From Smittium culicis (lineage: Eukaryota; Kickxellomycota; Harpellomycetes; Harpellales; Legeriomycetaceae), in assembly GCA_001970855.1 (NCBI GenBank), contig LSSN01004563.1:1-22842 (forward strand): a stretch of DNA of 22,842 nt, written 5' to 3'. The notes under the pieces were generated by a model, which saw only the letters and a list, made by a program, of their open reading frames with translations, searched no databases and was not told where the DNA came from. This document shows, one piece after another, positions 12,142 through 22,842 of the stretch (the stretch's first letter is position 1; each line of letters opens with the position of its first letter). The translations under genes were made by a program, and so were the position numbers.

Positions 12142-12214
12142 ATGCGTAAACTGAGAATCGAGTCTCGCCCTACAGTGTGTCAGGCGACAATTATACCACT
12201 AAAAACTCCACGCA
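12142..12214 (-). pseudogene. tRNA-like sequence 1, degenerate
   Basis: On the minus strand 73 bases start TGCGTGG and end TTACGCA plus one discriminator base. The seven acceptor pairs include two G-T. A box-A-like TTAGTGGTATAATT and a T-arm-like GAGACTCGATTCTC are present. The loop CTGACAC has T before and A after a GAC triplet, which would be a Val anticodon. The anticodon stem is mismatched and the T-loop is one base short if the GAGA/TCTC stem is used. It lies one base upstream of the other tRNA-like unit in the same orientation. It is most likely a tRNA-derived repeat or dead tRNA. Confidence 0.4.
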
Positions 12215-12300
12215 AACCATTCTCAGGGTGAGGCTTGTCGAGGAAGTAAGCGACGAATAAGATGTACGCTCCCTTGGCGACAATAGAAATGTTTATGAGT

Positions 12301-15300
12301 AGCCTGGATTTGATAATTGTATTGTTAATAAACTTTTTTTGGATGTTTATGCGTTAATAGAGATTTTTTATTATATAAAGATAATTAAGAGTGGACGTAA
12401 ATAGCCATGGGTGGCAAGAGTCGGTTGGGGAATTCTGATTTTTATATATTTTTAAGTCTGTACTTTGTTCCCTTTATTTTTGTATGGTCCTTTTCTTAAG
12501 CCATTCTAGAAGTCTTGTGGATTATTAAGAATTTTATAGAATTTAATATACCTAATACATTTGCTTACTAATCATTTACTTATAATTGGCATATCAAAGA
12601 CGAGTTATCTATCAATAAAAATTATAACGAATCAGTAGCTCTTATATAGGTCTTACTTATCAGGCCTTCCAAATCAACCACTCTGTGTTCATGCGATCTT
12701 AGATATAGTCATTCTGAAAATGAAACCAGGAAAGTGGAAATTTGATAACATTAGCTTTATCATTTATTCCATTTGGACTGAATTTTTCCAAGGCAATTTA
12801 TACTTATTAAATGAAAATAAACTCAAACAATAATAAAATGAAAAAGTAGGTAGGACTAGTTTTGAAAAAAAAAAAAATAGAATTATCCGAAAGGCTCGAA
12901 ATTGTTGCATGAGCAATGATTAATTATTATTCATATAATAAAATATCCGATTCTCTAATTAAATTGCCTTTTCCTCCTCCTATGGTTTTTTATAATTTAA
13001 TTAACAGATTATTCGATTTCCTTTTAAATTATTATTATTATTATTATCTAACTTTATAAAAAAGAAAGCATAAATATATTTTTTTCCTGGTTCAAAAATT
13101 TTTAAAATAAAAGAAACAATAATTCAAAATTAATTCATTAAAAAAACACATTTATATTCAGAAATATAAAAAACTCGCGACCTTGAGATTATTTTATATA
13201 TTATCTACCACCTGATCATCAAATAATGCAGTTATATATAAAATAAAACAATGTATAAATAGGCGATTTTTTCTCTTTGTGGGTCTACAGCCCTATTACC
13301 CCTTGATTCCAAACCACATTATTAATATCACAATTTACTATTTTTATCTTTATAGTATATTTCTATATTTTTTCATCATATGACCCAATTTCTCAAGGTT
13401 CATAAGATTTAATTTAACAAAGCACCAAGAATGAAGCGTTGATTCATGTACCATATGGCTTGTGGGGAAAAAATCATATGATACTACTCTAAGCATATAG
13501 AAGTTCCATTTTAAAATCATGTGCGAGTTTTATAAGATAGCGAGAAAAGCGAGTGAATAACTACAGTTTTGGTAGAAAAAATTATGGATTCATTTTTGAT
13601 TAAATATTATTATCGCTAATAAATAATTATCTACATATATTATTAAATTATTTTATTTATATTTAATTCATATTTATATTTATATTTTATATCATAATCA
13701 GAAAAAGGATCAAATTTAAGCTTATAAAGTTAATCTGGTATCCGATTATAACAGCTTATTTATTAAATAATGTACGACACAGTTTTTGTGAAATTTATAT
13801 TACTGAAACCACTGTTTAACCTTGCGTTGCTTTAAGCAGCTCTTAAAAATATTAATTTAATTTAGAGTAATATCACAGAATGTCAGAATGTTGAATTTTC
13901 ATCACAAAATTTCAAATTTTATCAATTAAAACTTTTTTTTTTGCAAATAAATTAAAGTGTTATAAATTTTAAATTAATTAATATTAAAATAATATTAAGC
14001 TATACAGATTTTGATTTTAGCGCATAAAATATTAAAATATGTTGCTATGGCTCGACTATATCTTTAAAATATTTTTCATTTAAATATTATTGTTACTAAG
14101 CCAATACTTAGCAAATTTTTACTTTTAAAAACCTCTTTATAAGAAAGCCTATTAACTAAAATTTAAAGAAAACGTAAATTCAAGAAGTTATTTAAAAATA
14201 TTTCTTTTATCAAAAAATAATCAAATTCTCATAGTAATAAAGATTTATTCTTAGTTCTCTACTACTATTTATTTTAATCCATAATTTTAATTGACTAAAT
14301 AACTATCTTATGATAAAAAAATTAATTATAATTTTATGGTTATACTCAATGTATATTATTAAAAAATGATTTCACCACATTAATATCTTGAAATGATAAG
14401 GCTAAGATAAATTTAGAATTTTTTAGATATTTGAACATAGTTTATTTCTTAAATTTATGAATCAAAGCCATGGATAAAAAAAAATTATGAAAACTGTTAA
14501 AAATTAAAAAAAAAATATGCACTATATTTTAGAAACTTTAGATATATAATAATCCTAGAGAGAAAATATATTACGTGTAATTTTATTTTTTACACTTAAG
14601 CTTAATGAAGTTTAGAAATATCTTTGAGTACTTACGATACACATTTTGTACTATTTATTTCATCTACCATCTTTTGGTATTAGAAAAAAAAAAAATTAAA
14701 AAAAATTTCGTTTATTTATTAGATTAATATGCACATATGATTGAATAAATCTTTGAAAATTTTCCATTTAAAATTAAAAAATTAAGAAAAGATGATAAGA
14801 ATTTATAATCAAGTATATTTTATTAAAGAGGTTCTAAAGTTCAATAAAAAATATCAAAGACACTATTTACATAAATTGATTTGTTACTATATATAATTTT
14901 TTCAATTTAATTGCATCGCTAAAGTAAAAAGTAATTAATCATAATTTTATAATATTATTTTATTCATAAATAAATACAAAATGTTTCATATTTAATGTAT
15001 TTTTATGCACGAGGCGTATGGTTATTAATATAAAAACTATTTTTTTATTTTAAGACATTTATCTTTAGATTTTAGTTTTATTGTTTACTTTGGCACATAT
15101 TTTTTATTACAAATAGAATTTAAAGTTTATCATGCGGTCCTACAATCTCAAATTTGGAATTTTTCAACATTTCCCATATAATTTTGCAATAATTTAAATT
15201 AAAATTTTATAAATTTTTTTACTTTGGTTAAAATTAATTAGATAATGGTGACATTCTATAATTAATACTATAATATCCCTTCAGTTTTCAAGCTAAAAAC

Positions 15301-17724
15301 AGTTGTCTATCACTTGATTAAAAGTCTATTTATCTAATAATAATATAATTATTGATGATAATAGAGATAAAATATTATACTTATCTAAGAAAAGTGTACA
15401 AAGAATATCAAAGAAAAAGGTGAAAGCAAAAACTTTCTTTTCTTTAATTTTGATGTTATTATTTTATTAATATAAAATTGTGTAATCTAAAATGTATTAA
15501 TTTTTTTAGCGGTAGTTTTACTGGAAAGCTAATTTAAATAAATATATGACATTAAAATCTAATGTAACAAAATATCGGTCATATTCTGGTAATAGTTCAT
15601 TGAAAACCCGATTATGTATTATTCAATTATTATGGTAATGTTTTTGTGTTTATCAAAAGGTCAAATACTACAAACTGAATTATATTTATTACAAGCTATT
15701 AATATCTTGTAAGAAAGTGGTGTTAATAATATAAAATCGATTATTTAAAGAATCGTTTATCAATTTTTTTGAATATAATTGCTAAATATGAAAAATAGTA
15801 TTTAAATATACTAAGAAAAAGTCTCCTTAAAACTGCAATAAATTAATTGCAGAGTTTTTTTAATAAATTCAAGATATCAAAAAATATCCCAAAAATAATT
15901 TAGCATATCCAAATTTAAATTATCTGTGCAAAAAAATGAAAATTCATAATCATGAAGTAGAATAAATACCATAAAAATATAGGTTATGCCCAAAAAAAAT
16001 TAAAAAAAGCTAAATTGAAAGATTTTTTGAATAATGAAAATGATCCCACATTTTTGTTTGAAAAGACAGAAAAACACACTAAAATTTAATAATTATTTTA
16101 TGCTTTATTCCAATATGTAAAGTTAAATTTTCATCAAAAAAATAAAGGTGTATAGATGATTTTATTCTAATAAACAAAACAGCAATTCTTAAAGAATTTA
16201 ACCTCAATATTTCAAAATAAAAAAATACTAAAAAAAACAGAACTTATAAATTTGATGCTATTTAAATTTTAGATTAGAAATTTTTATAAATTATTAATCT
16301 AAAAATTATAAAATAATATTGTAATTTAGTAAAATTATACATTGAGATTTTTTAGATTCTTACTCTAAAATTTATGATCCTTGGATTAAAAATTGAAAAT
16401 TAAAAGCCTTAAGTCAGGTTTAAGTTCTCAAATACCAGCTTCAAACTATTATACATATTCTATTCAAAAAAATCTTTGCTTCAAATAAAAATTTATTAAA
16501 TTTTGGATTTTTTGATGAAGTTTTAGTAATTTGAGTTTAACATTTTTAATCGCATAAATATTTTGTGCGCTTGAAATTAATATTTTTGTTCTATGTTTTA
16601 TCGATAAGCTATCAAATAATTTCCACATAATAATTCCAAAAAATTTCATAAAAAAAACACAAAATTACGAATTTTTTGATATCTATTAGCGTCAAACCTC
16701 ACAAAAAAATTTTTTAATCCAAAGTGCGATATAATATGAGTTTGAGCTTTATATAATAAAGATTATTTTGAACATAAATCTTCATAATGAAGGCGGATTG
16801 TCTCTATAATTAATTATAATTGGCAAACTTAATAAACATATGGTATAAATATTATTTAACTTGCGATCTTTATTTGTGTGAAAAGATTTTTTCTAAATAC
16901 TCTGATATGTCCCATTAATATCTCAGAGATGATATTTTAAGAGAGCTCTCCAAATATTTCTTGCAATATAAATACTTTTTTTATATGAAAATATAAGATA
17001 AATCGATAAAAGTGATAAAATCTTCAATAATCCATGAAATTAATTGACTTTTACTTATTTTAATATCTAAAGATAAATAATCATGAAGCCTTGATCAAAT
17101 TCAAACCAAAAACGTAAATAATAACCTGTATAAAAATTTTTTTCGAATAATTTTCCACAAGTTTGAAAATTTTATTATTCAAAAGGTGTTGTCTATAATT
17201 TGCCTTGACCACTCTCATACTAAGAATTGGATCATAGTTATGATTCTAAAAGCTACCAAAATCGTCATATATGAAAATATATTACAACTGACGATCTTTA
17301 AAAGCCAAAATAAAATACTAAATATAGTAATATCCACAATATGGCTTTATATTATTATTAGAATTAAGTACAGCCAATAATTTGGTGATGAGATAGCAGA
17401 ATTAGCTTTTTATAGACATATTTACCAATATCTAAAAAATAATCTCATCTATTGTGTAAATCATTTATAATAAATCATCAAATTAAAATAAAACGCATAC
17501 TAGTATGGAATAATTTGCTCAGATGTAAATTTATAAAAAAAAACAGTGTATATAGGTTGAATTAATATATTGAGCCTAAAAAATAATTTAGTGTAAAAGT
17601 ATTTGAATAGAAATTACACCTGTAGGATAGGGTATTCCATTTATCAAATTAAATAAATCTTATCATGTTACTTCAAATTAATCAGAATCTATGAGCACAT
17701 GGATATTTTATGTGCATTTATTAT
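12301..17724. other. Long very AT-rich gene desert
   Basis: I see nothing codable in more than 5 kb. Frames are short, built of I, K, N, L, Y and F, and show no conserved motif; the 61- and 64-codon frames at 16464 and 17186 are of this kind. Short A and T homopolymer runs and a TTA triplet run near 13028-13047 are the only visible structure. The adjoining 12215-12300 is GC-richer and may belong to the tRNA-like repeat. Confidence 0.6.
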
Positions 17725-18150
17725 TTATTTATTTTTTTAATCTCAGAATTTTATTAGTACGATAACAATAAAAGAAAAAATGCGGTAAAATAAACTAAAA
17801 AATATTAAGTTGGTGCAAGGCATAAAAAAGCTAATATTCTAATACTAATAAATTTCTCTGCCGGTCTACTGGCTGAGTACCTAAAGGGAAATGGGATCAA
17901 TCTAACAACCGAAAAATCCACCAAGGCATTGCTTCAAGTGGACTGTATGACTGAAGTTACAAACAGTCATGGAACTAAGCTCATTCCTACAATATTGAAT
18001 TCGTTGAGATCATTGAGCTCCTAGTCAGAGCCTACATCTAACAGGATTAATAAAAAATAGGCTCCTACCCAAGCGTGGTAATGATCAACCTGGCTACCCT
18101 ACAATAAGCTGCTAAACGGCTGAGATTCGTATTGATTCCGAACTCTGGAC
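17725..18150 (-). repeat. Dispersed ~400-bp repeat, copy B (inverted relative to copy A)
   Basis: The reverse complement of this segment aligns with 10047-10455 from TCCAGAG through AGCCGTTT, GCTTATTGTAGGG, CCTGTTAGATGTAGGCTCTGA, CCCTTTAGGTACTCAGCC and TTTACCGCAT to AATAAAATTCTGAGAT. It carries roughly 40 extra bases near its middle relative to copy A. It is the GC-richest part of the gap. A plus-strand frame of about 60 codons without a start (from about 17830 to 18023, LLAEYLKGNGINLTTEKS...) is open, but because it runs antisense to copy A and is absent there I do not call it a gene. Confidence 0.65.
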
Positions 18151-18303
18151 TTGTGCACAGATATTGTCTATGTGTATTTATTTAAGAAAGTGAAATATGA
18201 ATATAGAGTAACTATGTTGTAATATATTAACATATGTGTCTAAAAAAAGCTATATTAGTGGCTAAATTCTTAATTGGCGATTAGAAAATTAATCCGTAAC
18301 AGT

Positions 18304-18502
18304 TTAAACCTTTCAGGGGCGATTGACATTTTTAGAACCACCAAAAATATCCAACCAAATAGCAGTATGATAAATTAATCTAAGATAATAGTAAATCATC
18401 TGCTATTATTATAAAATGATTCCAATAACTGATAGTTTTTATTTGGCTTATCCAATTATGATTTTTATTAAGTTTAAGAGTGTTAGCTCTGGAAAAGGTT
18501 AG
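18304..18502 (-). mobile_element. piggyBac-like MITE, copy 4 (reverse)
   Basis: It opens TTAAACCTTTCAGGGGC and carries ACCACCAAAAATATCC, matching the reverse-orientation copies. It ends GGAAAAGGTTAG, where the last base of the closing TTAA is mutated and the tetramer is shared with the next element. The length of about 199 bases fits the family. Confidence 0.68.
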
Positions 18503-18696
18503 CCCTTTCCGCACTGCTCACTATAAAAAAATCTAGTTTATTGTTACGCTTATGATTTGTAAGAAAATTTATTATTTGCTGTTTAAATACAATATTCCAA
18601 TATTTCTTATTGCCTCAGAATTAAAGAATTTAGGCAGAGCATAGTTGGCTATATTTTGTAGGCTAAAAAACAGCCTACCACCCGCGAAAGGGTTAA
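18499..18696 (+). mobile_element. piggyBac-like MITE, copy 5 (forward)
   Basis: It begins directly at the shared TTAG with CCCTTTCCGC. It contains TTATGATTTGTAAG, CTCAGAATTAAAG and GGCTATATTTTGTAGG, and closes CCCGCGAAAGGGTTAA. It ends about 320 bases before the NUP42 ATG. With copy 4 it forms a back-to-back pair in opposite orientations. Confidence 0.75.
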
Positions 18697-19018
18697 TCCA
18701 AGTTATATTAATAGATGATTGGTCAGTTTATAAAGGTGGATACTTTTTAGAGATTCCAGTAAATTATTAAATATAAAATACTGAAATATAACTAGCACAA
18801 CTTTATTTATTTAAAAACAAATCGTGATATAATTGGGGTTCTATTCGCAAGATTTATTAAATGTCTGCCAATAATAACTGAGAATAAGAAGTTAACTGCA
18901 AATTTTATTTATCTGAAAAAGCATTTCAGCTATAAAATATCAATCAGAATTGTATAATTAAATTAGTGTTATTTAGCTTTTTATATTGTCACATTTAAAT
19001 GCAATTTATTATCCCATA

Positions 19019-20635
19019 ATGGTTGTGTGCAAGTTTTTTTTACAGGGAAGATGTAATTTTGGTAACAGTTGCCGTAACGAGCATCCTAATAGCAATTCCG
19101 CTTTTGAAAATCAGAGTACTTATCGCCTTTTTTTTAATAATTGCTACATATAGAACATAGCTTTAAGACCATCCAGAACTAAAGACTTATTATTTGTAAT
19201 AGAATCGATTCAAGGAAACGCTCGAACGAGTGCTTTTGGTAATAAAACATTTGGAAATTTCCAATCGAAGCCTCAAGCCCCCAAAAATCGATTAATAACA
19301 CAGTTAGTACTTTTATATAAACTAATTTTTTTGTTTTTTTAAAATATACTTCATCTATAGTATTATATCTTCGTGTTTTTATCCTGTATTTCTATATAAA
19401 AAAAAGTCTAATAATCTCAAATTTATGATTATTTAAATAGAGAGGATTTGATTAATGATCTTGAAAGCTTTCCGCCTTGGAGATACAGTTGCTATGGGTA
19501 CAACGATACAACGCCGTTAATCATAAGTGGTACTGACGTTTCATTCGAAGAGCTGAGGTATAGATACTACCAAAGCGCACTTTTAAATAATATTGAGTAT
19601 TATAACGAGTTTGTAAGGCAAGCGGAAGCCAATATTTCAACAAAGATCAACGAAATAGTTCAAAATCCAAAACTAGCTGCAGATAAAATAAATATGCAGA
19701 TCAGAGCAAGTACAATAGAAGAGCCGAGTAGTGCCAATGCATTTTCTGGGAATGCAAATCGAGTAGGAACAAGTTTCGCACCCGCATCGTCGTTTGGAGC
19801 ATCAAGCTCTGCGTTTGAATCAAGAAATACAGCTAGTGCTTTCTCATCAGCCCCAACAGCTAATTTGATGAGCATTCAGCAAAGATTTGGTGCAAGTGCA
19901 GCCCCAGCCACTATGACTGCAAATGATCCTGCATCCAGCGGTTTCAGTTTTGCATCCGCATTTCAGTCACCCCCAACAGCGGCACCTGCTGCTGCATTCC
20001 AGGCAAGCGGGTTTGGGGCTGCTAGTCAGTCAGCGTTCGGAAATTCTTCAGGCTCTGCGTTCGGGAACTCTACAAGCTCTGCGTTCGGGAACTCTAATAG
20101 CTCTGCGTTCGGAAATCCTACAAGCTCTGCATTTGGGAACTCTAATAGCTCTGCGTTCGGGAATTCTGCAGGTTCTGCGTTTGGGATGTCTATAAATCCT
20201 CAACAGTCAGCTTTTGGGCAGTCATCGATGCCTGGAAGCGGCCAAGTACAAGCCAAGAATTCGGCTTTTGGGGCAGCGTCGTCCAGTACACCGATGAAAT
20301 TTCCATCTTCAGGGTTTGGCACTTCAGGATTTGGCGTATCGTCTAGTCAATCAAATGGCTCGGCATTTGGAGCTAGCTCTACATTTGCATCGAATTCCTC
20401 GTTCTTCCAGCAGCAATCGAAAAAAGCTATTTTTTCAAAAACTATTATTAATGGGATCTATGAGTACCATAGCCAGTTTGGACCATCTGCGGATATTATT
20501 AAACAATGCATTTGTGGCAAAAGTTCTGATGGCGTGCCTAGCGAAGCTGATATTCTGGCATATAAACAGCCCGACTTTGAATTAAACTGCGTGCCTGAAT
20601 TTCCTCCTCCTTACGAGTTAATAGCCCCAAACTAA
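19019..20635 (+). CDS. NUP42: NUP42-like nucleoporin: CCCH zinc finger plus FG repeats (3 exons)
   Basis: Family knowledge: NUP42 (NUPL2, yeast Nup42/Rip1) sits at the cytoplasmic face of the nuclear pore, binds Gle1 and supports DBP5-driven mRNA export. Exons: 19019-19115, 19203-19302, 19441-20635, total 1392 nt or 463 residues. The long open frame alone starts at residue 69, so the N-terminus is recovered only by splicing. Residues 1-23 form a CCCH finger (C4, C12, C18, H22; spacing C-x7-C-x5-C-x3-H) very like the start of human NUP42. Residues about 69-130 hold the helical segment with FEELRYRYY, matching the human PEELRLEYH region. Residues about 150-410 are an S/A/G/N-rich FG domain, mostly SAFG and SGFG, with roughly 16 FG dipeptides; two more lie in exon 2. 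The C-terminus (about 415-463) ends [15 protein letters not shown], matching the Gle1-binding tail FTLGKIPLKPPPLEL of human NUP42. A possible AATAAA poly(A) signal lies at 20814-20819. Confidence 0.92.
20030..20185 (+). repeat. 24-bp tandem repeat encoding SAFGNSxx FG units
   Basis: Inside NUP42 exon 3, about six and a half tandem 24-base units each encode an eight-residue block of the form SAFGNSxx. Copies differ mainly at third positions and in the last two residues (SG, TS, NS, AG), and one copy has P in place of S. The period is in frame, so copy number can change without breaking the gene. Confidence 0.9.
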
Positions 20636-20859
20636 ATTTGAGTAGTTATATGTGCCAATAATTCAAACCAACTTGTACATTTTCAAAAATATCGAATAAG
20701 TTTTAGACAAAGTCCTTCAACTAATCCATACTTTTTTTCCTCAAAAAAATCTTTAACATCTATTGTTGTTATTTGGAACAATAAGAGTCTTAATCACGAT
20801 AGAAATCCATATTAATAAATGCCATTACCCCCCCCCCCCCCAATTTAAACAATTTTCTT
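20636..20859. other. NUP42 downstream flank with 14-base poly-C run
   Basis: Likely 3' untranslated region and flank. AATAAA at 20814-20819 could serve as a poly(A) signal. It is followed at 20828-20841 by an uninterrupted run of 14 C, striking in DNA this AT-rich. No gene is visible; the 77-codon minus-strand frame at 20790-21023 overlaps the next MITE and is not credible. Confidence 0.5.
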
Positions 20860-21055
20860 TTAATCCTTTCCTGAGAGATTGATAATTTTTGATTCACTAA
20901 ATATAGCAAATTTCGTTGGATAGAAATAATCTTTTTCCTAGTTCCTAAAAAATATATGCTTGTTGCAGAATAGCTTAAAAAATTACTTTTGTTATTAAGC
21001 CATAAACGAGCCAATAATTTCATTTTTATAATGAGCTTTTGGCGAAGGGGTTTAA
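20860..21055 (-). mobile_element. piggyBac-like MITE, copy 6 (reverse, diverged)
   Basis: It opens TTAATCCTTTCCTGAGAG, has CACTAAATATAGC (the family block ACCAAATATAGCC) and CATAAACGAGCCAATAA near the far end, and closes GCGAAGGGGTTTAA. The length of 196 bases fits. Terminal base changes mark it as an older copy. It lies about 225 bases downstream of the NUP42 stop. Confidence 0.65.
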
Positions 21056-22175
21056 GAAATCAGTAAATTAGTAGTTTAAATATAATATTTCTACAATTAC
21101 ATCACATTAAATATATTTTAGTAGATTTTTATTATTATATTAGTATATTTTATTCTATTTAATGTCTATCTTAAGGAATTGTATTTTTTTTTAATGAGCA
21201 AGCTGGTTATACCGAATTTTTCTTTTCTGTTATGTTATGTTTATCCTCCAAATTATGGGGATAGAAAAGGATAAAACGCAACAATGGTGCTTAAATAAAA
21301 TACATTTCATATAAATAAAAAATAGAACGATTTGCTTATTAAACTAATTAAAGCACAACACTATTTTTTTATATTTCTTTAATTCTGAAAACGTATTCGC
21401 TTATACCATTTCTTCTTATTTTCTATAGGGTTGATTTCATATTAATATTTTTATAGTTTTTCAGTATAAAATTATTTAATGTAATATCGAACTTATAAAA
21501 AAAAAAACAATAATGGAAATTGTACTTTATGTGTTGTTTTTTGAGTCTTTTGTATTCTCTGATAATAATGTTTTTGATAATTTAATAGTATGATCATTAT
21601 TTTATTCTTGGGTCTATATATTTTAATTGTTTGAAAAATTTCTTAAAAGAATGTGACTTTTTTGTACCAAGTGAAGCGTTAATAGATCATCTAAAAAAAA
21701 TTATTATCTTTAATCTAAATACTTAATACAGTTATATGATATAATAAATTGGTTTAGTACGATTTGATATACTCGTGAGTATCACTCATGTGCCACGACC
21801 AATTTTTGATATTATCCAACTCTTAATTAGCCAGAATCAAAGAAAGCTAAACGTCGAAAAATTCTCTTATTTTTTTTTTTTTTGAGAGAGAGATTATTAA
21901 ACACAATTTAAAAGTATACAAAAAACTAATAAAGAGCATTTAAAAGTTGAAAAAACATGAAAAAAAATTAATTTTCAAACGACATCGCTCCGCCGCTCTG
22001 GAGGCCCCATACTCTCTGGACGTTGGTTCAAAGTACATTATAGCTGCTAAAAATTGTTTTAATTTACTCAAAACCTTTTAGACACGATATATTTTTATCT
22101 TGTCAAAGGTCAGAGCTCTTAAAAAAGTCATTACAGTAATGTTTTATAATATAAATTTTTATTTTGCGACGGAAT
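21056..22175. other. Intergenic, AT-rich; no supported gene
   Basis: No credible open frame. A short GC-rich island near 21980-22035 (CGCTCCGCCGCTCTGGAGG) stands out. It is followed by GGTTCAAAG, reminiscent of a box B, but I could not fold a tRNA around it. Confidence 0.5.
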
Positions 22176-22373
22176 TTAACCCTTTCATGGGCGGTTGACT
22201 GTTTTTGAACTACAAAATATAGCCAGCAGCATTTAGGTATAATACTATACTTCAATGGATCTTTCAATCATTGGTTTATTGTTGAAAATCTGCAAGTAAT
22301 AAATATACCTAAAAAGTCATAAACGAATCAATAAATTGATATATTCAAAGAGTGTTGGACGGGATAGGGTTAA
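22176..22373 (-). mobile_element. piggyBac-like MITE, copy 7 (reverse)
   Basis: A well-preserved 198-base copy. TTAACCCTTTCATGGGCGG opens it, CTACAAAATATAGCC matches the family block, CATAAACGAATCAATAAA precedes the far end, and GTTGGACGGGATAGGGTTAA closes it. Both TTAA tetramers are intact. Confidence 0.77.
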
Positions 22374-22842
22374 ATGGCAAATAAAATAATAAGAATATTT
22401 GTTGATTTATTTACTCGCCATTAGATTGAAAAAATTATTATACCTAAAATATATATTTTTTATTTTAGCTTATAATCTTTGAAAGATGTAGCATTGGAAA
22501 TTTTACCTCCAATACGCAATTTATGCTGCTATCGCAGGTTTTTGTATAAAGTTATGAAGAAAATATAGAAAGTATAGACATCTTTTTCAGTGGTATTGAT
22601 CCTGTTAGAACCCAAAAAAAAAAATAAAGAAAAAGAAATAGAGACTACTTCAAGTCTACACTTCTACAAATAATCACGATCATGTATATTCAAAATAAGC
22701 AGATATATCAGGATACTCTAACTGTATAATGAATTTTAGAACTTCGTTATGGTTTAGTAGAGATATGGTAAGTGAAATTATGAGGAAAATAATACAGATA
22801 AAATTCTTGTGGGGTTAAAAGTATATGTACGTATGTAGTATG
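22374..22842. other. Window end, AT-rich; nothing assigned
   Basis: No open frame, repeat or RNA gene could be supported in this final stretch. Confidence 0.5.

Noticed and set aside
17830..18023. Open plus-strand frame of about 60 codons with balanced composition
   Set aside because: It has no start codon, is antisense to the aligned repeat and is not conserved in copy A.
19660..19875. Minus-strand frame of 71 codons inside NUP42, and the 90- and 89-codon plus frames at 19923 and 20316
   Set aside because: Shadows of the repetitive NUP42 coding sequence in other frames.
21980..22050. GC-rich island with a box-B-like GGTTCAAAG, considered as a tRNA
   Set aside because: No acceptor pairing, D-arm or anticodon arm could be found at tRNA spacing.

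Overview
The window is nuclear DNA from an intron-rich and strongly AT-rich eukaryote. Both genes have canonical GT...AG introns of about 75-280 bases, use TAA stops and give full-length conserved proteins with the standard code. Short introns, gene spacing and protein divergence would fit an early-diverging fungus, but an AT-rich protist or reduced animal cannot be excluded from sequence alone. I see no bacterial, viral or organellar gene set.

Layout. 1-1796: upstream flank with a TCAC microsatellite, three short TTAA-flanked transposon-like repeats and a GC-richer, possibly decayed coding patch. 1797-6935 (+): an MMS19 gene rebuilt as 19 exons and 18 introns, encoding about 983 residues. 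6936-19018: a gap of about 12 kb with no convincing gene. It holds two diverged copies of a roughly 400-base dispersed repeat in opposite orientation (about 10047-10455 and 17725-18150), a pair of tRNA-like sequences one base apart on the minus strand (12059-12214), one decayed and two recognisable TTAA repeats, and otherwise very AT-rich filler. 19019-20635 (+): NUP42, an FG nucleoporin with an N-terminal CCCH zinc finger, three exons and about 463 residues. 20636-22842: an AT-rich tail with a 14-base poly-C run and two more TTAA repeats.

The two genes are not functionally linked. MMS19 acts in cytosolic iron-sulfur delivery to DNA-metabolism enzymes. NUP42 acts at the cytoplasmic face of the nuclear pore in mRNA export. 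The most informative non-genic signal is a family of about 190-base elements in both orientations, each starting and ending with TTAA and a CCCTTTC-type terminus, as expected for non-autonomous piggyBac-like MITEs. I found no clear evidence of a new multi-gene biological system.
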